Both the position numbers and the translations under genes were made by a program. From Phytophthora colocasiae (lineage: Eukaryota > Oomycota > Peronosporomycetes > Peronosporales > Peronosporaceae): a DNA stretch of 64,000 bases. The DNA is taken from assembly GCA_018806915.1 (NCBI GenBank), contig JAGKQI010000037.1:124001-188000 (forward strand), in the 5' to 3' direction. This document shows, one piece after another, positions 38,909 to 48,734 of the stretch. The notes beneath the pieces are model-generated. The model searched no databases, was not told the DNA's origin, and saw nothing but the letters and a program-made list of their open reading frames with translations. The first letter of the stretch is position 1. Each line of letters begins with the position of its first letter.

Positions 38909-39960
38909 ATGGAAGAAAACGCTGTGGCTCTTGTTCTACTCGTGACGGTTTGTGCTGCAGCGATAGCGGCCAGTACAACGCGTGTCAGAGCTGACAATGA
39001 CAACCAACTGACCGTTATCCACCTCGATTTCGACCGGCTTCTGGCATCACCCCGCTTCGACGGGTGGTTCTGCGCTGCTCACAGAGGAATTTCGTCCGAA
39101 TTTGCCAATTATTTCGGCCTTCGCGCCTTTGAGTCTACTTCATGGACGTGTGCACTCATTCGAGAAGAAGATGGGCTTGCTGAAGCTGTATCTAGCGTCC
39201 TCGGGAAGCATGAAAGACGCTGGGTTGGCGCTTGGCATCTCGAAGCCACACGCAGTTGGTATTTCAACGCTATTTGATTCTAAGTTGCGGCAAGGCAGGC
39301 GTCTACATTAGGTTGCCATCAAGCGACACCGAATGGAAGAATGTTATGGATGGGTTTCGGCTGTTCGTGGCTTTCCGTACGTATGTGGAGCGGTAGATGG
39401 CTCTCTTTTCGAGATTGCAAGTCCTGCCGAGTACGAGGGTTGGTACTGCGATGATTTTTATCCAGCAATAAACATGCAAGCTATTTGTGATTCTCGCCGC
39501 CGTATTATGGACTACGACATGCGTCCAGGGTCTTATAGTGACAAGAAAACTTGGCGGACCTCCAGAATTGGTTTATCACTACAAAATGTAATTCCACGCG
39601 GTTGTCATTTACTTGGAGATGCTGAGTATAGTCCCAGCTGCGAGCTACTAACACCGTATATTCCACGTGGAAGGTGGTGAACTCTCCCGTCGACAGCAAC
39701 ATTACAATTACATTCATAGCGCCACTCGAATGGCTATCGAGTGTACGTTTGGGATGTTGAAGCAGAGATTTCGTTTAATTCGACGTCAACTTGAGCAGAA
39801 GTCAAACGCCAATTGCATTTTAGCGGCCATGGTGCTGCACAATATTCTAATTGAATTGGAAGACAACACTATAAGCCGGAACGAACGCGATGAACCCCGT
39901 GATATTGTGTTGGAAATAGCCGAGTACCGACCGACGTTATATTTGCAAAGCGAAGCGTAA
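38909..39960 (+). pseudogene. PIF/Harbinger (HARBI1-type) transposase 3, nearly complete but frameshifted
   Basis: This belongs to a different HARBI1 branch from the two other relics. An N-terminal part is split between two frames (38909-39140, then 39102-39311 with KMGLLKLYLASSGSMKDAG, an HTH-like stretch). The core 39333-39680 has VCGAVDGSLFEI (first Asp), DFYPAINMQAICDS and HLLGDAEYSPS (second Asp). After one more frameshift near 39670 the C-terminal part has AIECTFGMLKQRFRLI (catalytic Glu) and MVLHNILIEL. All three catalytic residues survive, so decay looks recent. A decayed Myb/SANT-like gene converges on it from the right (40322-41092), the usual two-gene content of this superfamily. 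Confidence 0.75.
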
Positions 39961-40321
39961 CGACATAGCTAGTCTACTTTTCTCTCAAGCTCAGAGACGT
40001 TAGTTATTCCCTCGTAGCGCGCTAATGAGCTCATCGATGGCAGTTCCTGGCGCGCCATTGACGCAACGACATCAGGGAGAATGACGCCTCAGACGATGCC
40101 GAACTATTTCCCTTCATTGCTTCGACTAGCTTGATCTATCAGCGAGCGCACGAAGGCCTATAACAATAGAAGTAGTTGTTTTCAAAACAAATTAGTTCCA
40201 GTACTAAATAGAATTTTGCTACAGTACAAACCTTCTTCAACGCATTCTCCATTCGTTTTCTTGCATTTATTGCGTGTAGTGCTCGTGGCCTCGTCGTCGT
40301 TCGACTCAATACTGTCCATAT

Positions 40322-41092
40322 TCACGTCGATTCCATCGTCAAAGGATCACAGAGAGAAGTGTTTTGCATACCTGGGTTTGGCGCCCAGTGCTCAAGCATA
40401 AGCTCAAGACAAGGAGGATCGGCTGCTTTTGGCGCGTTGCCAGTAGCACTTCGATCAGCACGATATAAAGACCACTTCTTCTTAAGCCACTTGATCTATA
40501 AGCCAAGAATATAAGAAAATAATTATCGATGTTATCAAACGGCCAATTATCAATTTTATTTTACCTTATCCTTGCACTGGATCACAGTGTATGCTTTCTC
40601 TTCAGCCTTGTTCACCAACGTGGCCACCATCACCCAAGCTGCACCAACTTCCACGTGGTTGCGAGCACGCTTGAACTCATCCTTCGCCGTCACATATCTA
40701 GACAAATAACGCATGCAGAACAAAGTTAGTGAGTTTAGAGAGAGCAGCATCCGTCATGCACGAACGTACCACACAGTGAACAGCGTCTCGGTTGCCTCCT
40801 TCGTCCACACCTCCATGTCGCTTTTAGATGGGCGTCCGCGCTTCTTCTTTTGCTGGACGGCAGCGCTTCTCACAACCTGTGGTACTTGGGCTTCTTAATT
40901 ACCGTCGATAACGCCGCACCGCTCTTGCGCAGCGAGACCTCCACCATCCTGACTGTCGCTCGCAACAGTAGAAGTTAGCCTTGCCGATGCTGGCTCCGGT
41001 ATGAGGGCTGTATCGTCCACAGGCGCCAAGAGAATCTCCATGAAGCTCGGTTGCATGAGGACTTCGGCAAAATTTCCAACTGATTGGCCCAA
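40322..41092 (-). pseudogene. Myb/SANT-like DNA-binding protein, decayed, three exons
   Basis: From ATG 41092 the frame has one in-frame TAA near 40898 and continues with an AT-hook-like KKKRGRPSKSD and MEVWTKEATETLFTVW. Introns at about 40698-40769 and 40496-40564 join this to YVTAKDEFKRARNHVEVG (exon 40565-40697), then to IKWLKKKWSLYRADRSATGN and CLELMLEHW. This is a Myb/SANT-like fold with three helices. With the strong GTACGT donor the first junction makes TGA; an upstream GT keeps it open. The stops suggest a pseudogene. Its place beside the HARBI1-type transposase at 38909 suggests it was that transposon's accessory gene. Confidence 0.65.
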
Positions 41093-42329
41093 AGCGACTT
41101 AGTATAAATGTAAAACGACTTTGAAAGGATATGCAAATCAGCAGTGCATCTTTTAGTCCCAGTGAACTGCTGTCGGTGGCTAGGATTTATCAAGTCGCTT
41201 ATTTCCAGACTCAAGACACCGATGGAGAAACCAGGGCCTTAGAGGTTGAACTACACTCCAACGTCTCGCTCAAATGCAATCGTTCTATCATATCGTCACC
41301 ATTACCTGCCTCCCTTCGTTCTTTTTGCCGCCTCAACAGGTTCGTTCTGGGCGATGCAGGTTTCTGCTAGCAATTCGAGCTACGAGATCAGAACGAATTG
41401 TTTCGTCCAGCAAGTTCACTCGAGATCCTCATCTCAGACGCATCTGCTGACGTACCACAACGAGACTTCGTTTCGAAAAGTATGAACTGAAAGGACTCGA
41501 GCGACATCAATTCCCTGAGCGAGTTGTAAAACAACAATGAGCGACGTGTTCGATGACCACAAGCTGCTTGCAACGCAGTCGCCAAGCATATGTGATCCGT
41601 TCCGGTCTGTTGTGATCAAATTGACAACAGCCAACTTTAGGCCATTTGTTCTGCGCAGAGATTTCCTGTATCTAGAATCCGTCGGTGTTTGGAGTCGTCG
41701 CTACAGGAGCGGTGATTATTGTTGTTTTTTTTCTGGCTAAACACCATCGCCAGTGTGGGTACGAACCACCAACGGTGCCACTACGGTCAAAAGATGCCGC
41801 ACCACTAACACTTTCACCTTCAGGTATATCTAAATGACCGCCCTCTGTCGTGTCAGGGCACTGAAAAGCTTGGTGGACTTAAACTGCGAAACACGCATGC
41901 TATGCTGCGACATCGACGAGTTCTTGAGAAAGGTAACGCACCACAGGGGGTTGAAATGATGTTTGGTTTGTGGGCGGATCTATAGCCATTGCTCCTACAC
42001 GCTGCGTGGTGAACTGACCTTCGCAGCTTCAGAAAGGGTGTAAATGATTGAATATTTTTTATACACTTTACCCAATTACAGTACAGTAATTTCATTCTCA
42101 ACCGGGGAGTGAGGTTTGCCCCCCCCCCCCTGAATTTACCTTAGCGTTTGTATACATGTATATTTGCGTAATGCCAGCAGCCTCTACTTCTGTGGTGTGC
42201 AGACTGGCGTATTTTGTGGCGAGGTTAACCTTGCTGTTCCGATCGGTTTTACTATCGTATACTGCGCTACTGACGTGTCTTAAGGTAAAATACAACTGTA
42301 TTAGTGCTCCCTACTCTATCATCTGGTTT
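41093..42329. other. No gene recognised
   Basis: About 1.2 kb between the Myb-like pseudogene and the second Crypton region. Short frames on both strands show no known motif. A 12-C run lies near 42119. Confidence 0.45.
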
Positions 42330-42530
42330 AGTCGAACGTGTTGTCTTCCACAGCTTCATCTCGAAGAACTTCTTGCGGGCAAGTAGGCATCTCTCCTCTT
42401 CGAACACAGCAAAAACGGACGGATTAACGAATTCCCGCGGCTCCCACGTCGACTCCCAGTTTACGAAGTAACACGCCTTACCTCTAACGCGCTTCCAGTT
42501 CCAAAGCTTGCGAGCGTGACGATGCCTCTC
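42330..42530 (-). pseudogene. Chromodomain-like fragment, copy 2
   Basis: Minus-strand translation gives RKLWNWKRVRGKACYFVNWE then STWEPREF and FAVFEEERCLLARKKFF, clearly related to the fragment at 36465-36728. It lies about 60 bp downstream of the Crypton copy 2 stop, on the same strand. Confidence 0.5.
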
Positions 42531-42589
42531 GCCGGTGCACAGCGGGGTGTACGGTGTTTGTTATTATGGGGGGGTACTGACTAAACTAA

Positions 42590-44412
42590 TTATGTTTCAT
42601 GGGTGTGCCGGTGCTGGGTCCACGATGGGGCTTGCTGTTGACGTTGATTAGCGGCTAATGTGCTCGTTAAGATGGTCCTTTTTGTGGGCTTGCGCATAGA
42701 CTGTAACACGTTTTGGGCACCTCGAACAGTGAAGCTCTGTTCGCGGAGAAAGGAAAGGGGTTCTCGGCTGATTCTCCAGTGATCAGTACTTGATCCGACC
42801 GGCTCGTCTAAGTTAAAGCCGTTGGAAATGAAGAGTTTCATAAATGCGATGACTAACTTGGAGGTAGATCGAGTGTGCTTCGTAGACTTGTCTGTTGAAG
42901 AGGCACTCACGTATATCACATGAACCACGCATCCTTCAAGCTGGAAACTGTAGAGATGCATTGTCGCTTCACCGGTGGTTCAGTGTTTGAATGTTCACAT
43001 ATTCCATTGCTGTTGGTTGCTGTTTGTTGTGCATTGTAGCCTCCATTGCAGCATTGCAGCTAGACGCACGCGGAGCTTTTGATTGATTTGAACTAACTGC
43101 TCAATCAACGCTGCTTGGTGACGAAACATTGAGTGTGCTTGGTGCTCTTGGGTGCGATGACACGCCAGAAGCTCGTTTAAGCTTTCTCCAAAGCGCAAGC
43201 TTCGATTCATTGAACACCAAGGCCGCTATAATTCAAGGGCTTCAATCCTGGATATTGGCGCAGTATCTGCGGTGAGAATGTTGAGCATGCGCACATCGAT
43301 ATTGTACGATGGCATCTTCATACCCAAAGAAGATCAGAAGAGTACCGATGCAACGCCTCGTATCTTCACTTGAGTGTCAGAGTCGAAGGTATCCAATGAG
43401 AGAAGGTGAACAGGCTTAAGGACCATGGCTACTCAAGACTCTCCCAACTTTGTGGTCCTCTGCCGGAGTATTGAAGACGTACGCGAAAGCCTTGTTCGTT
43501 GCAGTCATGTTCAACGCTCCTTTGCCACTGGATGCACATGCTAGCGTGTTGAACCCCTCTACGGCAAAATGAGTGCGTCGTCAACTCCTCGGCAACACCT
43601 GACTTAGTGGTGAAGCGAATTCTTGATCGATTCACGTAGCTGTGGATGTCGGGTAGCCCGTTGACGCTCTTATCATTAACATCAGACGTCGCGTGTTGAT
43701 TCTGGATGATCGATCAAGTCAAGCGATAGAATTGCCGGCAAGACGGCAGGTTGAGACATGAACAGTTGCTGTGGGAGTTGGCTAAGCAGCGCCACCGTTG
43801 GAGACTGCAGGGTGATCGATCAATGCGAGGGCGAGGGCAAGTAACGAGCAGGTCACAAAACCATCATGAGGGAAGAGCGGTAAGCCTTGTTCTTCGGAAG
43901 TCTTCACACGGATGAATCGAACGAAGAAGATGTCACTGAAACCAATTGATAGGTTCGCCTTGCGAAGAAGCATCAAGGCCGAAGCGTGGCCGAATAGGAA
44001 CCAAAGTAAGCACAGAAGAGAAGCATCTTGATAATCAGCAGCAGTAACAGCAGTCGAATACATGTGCTTTGTCATCTACTTAAGCGCTTTCTTCATGCAC
44101 ACTGATGCCTTGTTGACGAACATGCCTGACTCGCACTTCATAACGTGTCGCTCTAGCACTTGTCCTTTCTTCAGCATATTCTTCTCCACCGCGGCGCGAT
44201 GCTGGGGAAACTGCTCGAGCAGCCAATTCTTGGCTTGACGGTTGTACTGTATCACCGAGTGTCTGGGCAAGAGTTGTCCCTTGCTGCCTTCCTTGAACGC
44301 GAGATTCATGCCAAACTTGTCCACTACGGCTTCGAGAGCGAGGGGAGCGTTTTGTCGTTGCACCTTCCTGGGCGCGCTTCGTGTTGGTAGTTGCAAGGTC
44401 GCTAAGACACAT
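42590..44412 (-). mobile_element. Crypton tyrosine-recombinase, copy 2, frameshifted
   Basis: The start MCLSDLATTNTKRA (44412) matches copy 1. Frames then give FGMNLAFKEGSKGQLLPRHS, YNRQAKNWLLEQFPQHRAAV, LLRKANLSIGFSDIFF, FIRVKTSEEQGLPLF and a damaged catalytic part near 43560 (THSFCRRGVQHA, the HSFRRG motif altered). The tail includes YNIDVRMLNILTA, ALIEQLVQINQKL and KLVIAFMKLFISNGFNLDE, and ends near 42590 after NQRQQQAPSWT. The frame shifts several times, so the recombinase is inactive, but this is the longest of the three copies. Confidence 0.8.
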
Positions 44413-44498
44413 GGGTGCTCGGAGAAACCGGAGGGTGAGTGTTATTCGTATGCGAATGACTTGGGGGGGGGCTGTAAGAGGATATTAATATTTTGGTC

Positions 44499-44517
44499 TC
44501 CGACACGATATGTCGGA
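44499..44517 (-). repeat. Hairpin near the 5' end of Crypton copy 2
   Basis: TCCGACACGATATGTCGGA, read on the minus strand as TCCGACATATCGTGTCGGA, differs from the copy 1 hairpin (32963-32981) at one base. In both copies a poly-C run and then the recombinase start follow. Confidence 0.55.
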
Positions 44518-44592
44518 TATGCGTACACGCATCTTTCGTGATCTCTGATTGTTTGAAATAACGTGAAACGCGGTTTTTTTACTGGTTTATCT

Positions 44593-44705
44593 CATGGAGT
44601 ACGACAAGGGTCAATTTGACCCCATGTGTTGTCGGTTAAATGATTACTTTGTCCTAGATATTTTGAGCTGAGTCCGTCAGCCAATCAAACTTGTCGTACT
44701 CCATG
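44593..44705. mobile_element. 113-bp MITE-like element with 16-bp perfect inverted ends
   Basis: CATGGAGTACGACAAG (44593-44608) and CTTGTCGTACTCCATG (44690-44705) are exact complements. CATG is its own complement, so a reading with 12-bp ends and a CATG target duplication fits equally well. No open frame inside. Confidence 0.65.
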
Positions 44706-45574
44706 CGATAGGATGCATTTTGTTGGTTGAATGAAACACATGCATTGTGTAGTCAGAAACTTAACCAAAGCAACTGCTAGGTGCGCACTCGTACTGTGAC
44801 GGGGGGTTACACAGCACTTCACACAGAGGAAGGCTTGGAGTATACAAACTCCTTGTGAACGGTAGTTCACTTCGTCCCAAGCTTTGGGGTAGTTTAGGTA
44901 GGATTAAGACTGAATTATTCTTGTTAGCTTGGCTGCGGAGGCCATCATGATGTGTGGCACACCAAATGTATCCACTTCGGAAGAGTGATCTTCAATGTGG
45001 GGTTAACCCGTAGGACGTATACTAAAAGAAAGCACTTGGTTTGAAAAGTGTATACTATACCTGATCACAAAAAAGTACTTTTATTTATCGCGCGCTGATT
45101 GGCCACAGCAACTGGTTGGTGAAAGAACGCCAACCGCCGCAAAATGATCCAAAATCCAGTGCCTTATCGCGGTGGTGCGCTCGCTACAAGCACGACTCCG
45201 CTATGGTGCAATGCAAGTATGTTCATTAGCATGCCTTCTAAATGTATGCCAAGTTTTGCCTCTCATTGAGCGCGCTGGTGGGATTTTTAACCCAACCATC
45301 TTAGTAAGCAAGGTCGGCCGGCGGATCCGACCCTGTGCTTAAATAAAATTAAACAATGCTTATTATTAATCATGGTCGACCATTCGATATTTCGCCCTTG
45401 TGCGTCGTGCACGCGAGACAGCGCCTTGCAAACGCGTCACAAGCTGCTTCAATCAGTTCTCTGTGTACATGTATACCCCAAGTTTTAGCACTGGGAGTGT
45501 GGTGCCTTTGCGCGGATCCGCGCAAACCTTATATAGATACCTCTATAATTTGATTAAAAAAAACTCACAACATG
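44706..45574. other. Upstream region of ATG7, mostly repeat-derived
   Basis: No gene is seen. The segment 45090-45290 is a dispersed repeat (separate entry). The rest is AT-rich toward 45540 and should contain the ATG7 promoter. Confidence 0.5.
45090..45290 (+). repeat. Dispersed repeat, copy B
   Basis: Shares gcgctgattggc, then the block from about 45168 (tatcgcggtggtgcgct) through 45260 (gccttctaaatgtatgccaa), with copy C at 52485-52645. Similarity is interrupted by small indels and substitutions. Confidence 0.6.
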
Positions 45575-45591
45575 GCTACATTTCTCAATTG
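45575..45591 (+). promoter_or_regulatory. Oomycete initiator-like element of ATG7
   Basis: GCTACATTTCTCAATTG matches the oomycete initiator GCTCATTYBNCAWTTT at 15 of 16 positions if one inserted A is allowed. It lies 22-38 bp before the ATG at 45613, the usual place for this element. Confidence 0.5.
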
Positions 45592-45612
45592 ATTCTTCAA
45601 GCAGGAGCAACA

Positions 45613-47840
45613 ATGACCGACGCCGAGTGGCAAGTGCTCAAGTTTCAGCCGTGGAACAGCGCGCCCGACGTGTCCTTCTGGCAGAGACTGACGTCGCTGA
45701 AGCTCGACAAGTTCCAGCTCGACGACCAGGCGCAGGTGAGCACGATGCAATCAAGTGTAACAAGTAGTAGTAAAGCTCTAACGCTATACATTTTTTCTGC
45801 AGACAATTGCGGGGTATTTCACGCCCGGGAGGTCTGTGAACGTCCCTGCGCGTTTCACCATCGACGAGAGTGCATTCCCAAGTGCAGACACCAACAGAGA
45901 CACGGACCGCGCTCGGTACGAGTGGCAGGCCCCAGGACTACTCTTCAACACCAACACTCTTGAGGTGGGTACAAAAGAGGTAGATACATACATCCTTTCG
46001 TTCTCAAAATGATTTTCTATTATCATCTCTGCAGGCTTTCAAGACTCTAGACAAGACGAAACTTCTTCGAGATGCTGGAGAGAAGATCCTGGACCTGGTA
46101 CTTGGCGGTGAAAGTGCCGCTATCGACCAGCTGAACGCGTTCGTCCTGATCACTTTTGCTGATCTGAAGAAGCACTCGTTCTTGTACTGGTTCGGCTTCC
46201 CGGCACTGTCTCCTCCCTCTACTTTCCAGTATCGATCTCCACCTACATCAGTGTCTTCGGTGCTGTCAGCCGGGGAGCAGGTGCAGACACTTCGAGAGTT
46301 ACTGAAGCTCCGCCGTGTGAACAGCGCAACCGGAGCGGTGGAAGCCAACTTTGCACCGTTTTTCGTACTGGAGCGTCTGGCCAACAGTGAACAATGCGTG
46401 AGAGTTTCGGAAGTCTTGACGTGGAGAGCTGCTGATCATAGCGCGGAAGACGTAGTCGAGACGCTCTTTGGCTTCGTCGATCCGTGCCCACTGAAGACGA
46501 ATCCAGGTTGGCCACTGCGCAATTTCTTAGCGCTGCTCACGGCTCTACCGGCTGAGAAAGTGGATTGTTCACGCCCATTCAAGATAATCTCCTTCCGTGA
46601 GCATGTACATCAATTTGCCGAGGTACCAGACGATTTCGAATGGAAGAGCTCTGTGGTGTTTGAGGTCAAAAGTGACCAGTCCTTTATGGCTAATGGCCGA
46701 TCCAGAGAAGACGTGCGGGTTACGGGCTGGGAAACAAATGTTCGAGGTAAGATGGGTCCACGGATCATGGAGCTTGGTGGCATTTTGGACCCCATCCGAC
46801 TCGCAGAAACGTCGGTGGATTTGAATCTGAAGCTCATGAGGTGGCGTCAGTTGCCGTCTCTCGACTTGGAATTGCTCGCTCAAACCAAATGCTTACTACT
46901 TGGTGCTGGAACACTCGGCTGCTACACTGCACGCAGTCTACTCTCGTGGGGCTTTCGCAACATCACCTTTGTGGACAACTCCACCGTGAGCCACTCCAAT
47001 CCGGTTCGGCAACCACTGTTCGAGTTTAACGATGTTGGGAAACCGAAAGGAAAATGCGCAGCGAACGCCCTAAAGCGGATTTTCCCTCTAGTGAACTCCG
47101 AGGCTGTGAATCTAACGATCCCCATGGCAGGTCACGCTCTGAGTAGCCCGCAGTTGATGGAGGAGGCCAAAAAAGGTCTGGAGACGCTGGAGCAGCTTAT
47201 CGAGGCGCACGACGTCATCTTTCTAGGAACGGATTCGCGCGAGAGTCGTTGGCTACCGACTGTAATCGCCTCGTTCAAGAAGAAACTGCTTTTGAATGCT
47301 GCATTGGGCTTCGACAGCTACCTAGTGATGCGTCATGGTGTCCACCCTGAGGGTGGTGACGTAACGAAGCCGTCATTAGGCTGCTACTTCTGTAACGATA
47401 TTGTGAGTCCTCGCGACTCACTGAAGGATCGTACGTTGGATCAGATGTGTACTGTGACTCGCCCAGGTCTTGCTCCGATTGCCGCCGCGACAGCCGTGGA
47501 ACTTCTCGTTGCTGTGTTGCATTCACCCCAGGGAAAATATGCCAGTGCCACGAAGCCAAGTGACGGTTCTGTCCCGATGGGCTACATCCCACACCAGCTT
47601 CGTGGCTTCCTCAACGCATTTGAAAACATGGTGATCACAGGCGAGGCGTTCGACAAGTGCATCGCTTGCAGCTCCAAAGTTCTGGATGCTTACACTGCGG
47701 ATGCGCTAGGTCTGCTGGAGAAGGCTTGCAACTCGACGGCTTACTTGGAAGAACTCACAGGGCTAAACCAACTAACGGAGGAGGCCGACAATCTCGTGAT
47801 CGACTTGGAGGACAGCGACGAAGACGGCGACATGATCTAG
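45613..47840 (+). CDS. ATG7: ATG7, autophagy E1-like activating enzyme
   Basis: ATG7 activates the ubiquitin-like proteins ATG8 and ATG12 with ATP and passes them to ATG3 and ATG10 during autophagosome formation in the cytosol. Three exons (45613-45735, 45803-45964, 46035-47840) joined by 67- and 70-bp GT-AG introns, both in phase 0, code 696 residues, close to the family length of about 700. The N-terminal domain starts LKFQPWNSAPDVSFW. The adenylation domain has the nucleotide loop GAGTLGC (from Gly385) and FVDNSTVSHSNPVRQPLF. The catalytic cysteine is Cys567 in DQMCTVTRPG. Two CxxC pairs (GCYFCND, KCIACSS) would bind zinc. The C-terminus is acidic (DLEDSDEDGDMI). Nothing in the sequence suggests damage. 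Confidence 0.96.
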
Positions 47841-47940
47841 TGCATGTAGATCAAGCGGTTTGTTTTGCTGTTGTGGTATGAGGTTGCCAAGTTGCCAATA
47901 ATTTTTCAGACGTCGACTTGTGTTCAAAGATTATATTCAG

Positions 47941-48615
47941 CTAGGTGAGGCAAGCCTTCGGAGTCGATCGCAACTGCTCGCCAGTGCTTCCTTGTGTAGT
48001 GGCCATGCTCCACTTCCTGTCAGACTGTCGTGGAACTTGGTATACAAACGATGGGTTTGAATTTCTCATGTCCAGATGTGCGAGCTGGTGCAGACGATAT
48101 TCAGCTTCTTGGGAAATCTCCTGCCGCTTTAACTGTGCCGTAAAAATGTCCGAGTCCAGGTTACTTATGTGTGTTGCGCCAACAACTCCGCCAGCCTCAG
48201 CCCCGGCCGATGAAGGAGGACTCAGGTACGTATCCGCGGCGGAATCCCAGCTTAAAAAGTGTGAATGCACCTCCTGTTTGGTGTTTCGGCTGCTCTTCAT
48301 CGGGTCTCTCGCAGCGAGAAGGTCAAATGTCGCGAACTCGGTATCTTCCGGCGGAGATTTCCATACGCGATTCGTTCTAGTTGATCGTTTGTTCTGCTTC
48401 TTCAGCCGATGCTTCATCCGCTGTTCGAAGATGTTTCCAGCCGTCTCGTGGGTTGGTGGAGTCTTCTTACGGCGAAAGCAACGAGGGATCAGGAAGTGCA
48501 TCGTATTGTCATTTTCAACTGGCATATCTTGTCCACTTGAGTGTTCGGAGAGCAAATGGGCCATCGAGAATAAGACCACGACGTGTACGCAGGTGCAGCC
48601 ACCTAATCGATCCAC
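47941..48615 (-). CDS. Hypothetical protein, possibly 194-224 aa
   Basis: An uninterrupted minus-strand frame converges on ATG7, ending about 100 bp from its stop. It is rich in Lys/Arg near residues 45-85 (CFRRKKTPP, MKHRLKKQNKRSTRTNR) and otherwise polar, with no membrane segment or recognised domain. Possible starts are at 48615, 48564 (MAHLL) and 48525 (MPVEND); the last would give a more typical polar N-terminus. A long open frame also exists on the opposite strand, but its His/Cys/Ser-rich translation looks less like a protein. I do not recognise the family. Confidence 0.5.
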   Translation of the reverse strand: MDRLGGCTCVHVVVLFSMAHLLSEHSSGQDMPVENDNTMHFLIPRCFRRKKTPPTHETAGNIFEQRMKHRLKKQNKRSTRTNRVWKSPPEDTEFATFDLLAARDPMKSSRNTKQEVHSHFLSWDSAADTYLSPPSSAGAEAGGVVGATHISNLDSDIFTAQLKRQEISQEAEYRLHQLAHLDMRNSNPSFVYQVPRQSDRKWSMATTQGSTGEQLRSTPKACLT

Positions 48616-48734
48616 TTTGCTCGTGCATGAGCGATGTGTAAATGGCCAGTCGAACTCACTCCATTAAGTCCAGACACTGAACTTCCATTGACCTAAGCGG
48701 ACATCCCAATCATCTCGCTGCTTGATTTCGTGGC

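Noticed and set aside
41741..41830. tRNA-like sequence (gggtacgaaccacc)
   Set aside because: Only the T-arm resembles a tRNA. No acceptor, D-arm or anticodon arm could be folded around it.
47945..48667. 240-codon plus-strand frame opposite the hypothetical gene
   Set aside because: Rich in Cys, Ser, Arg and Val without helix or domain pattern. The minus-strand frame looks more protein-like.
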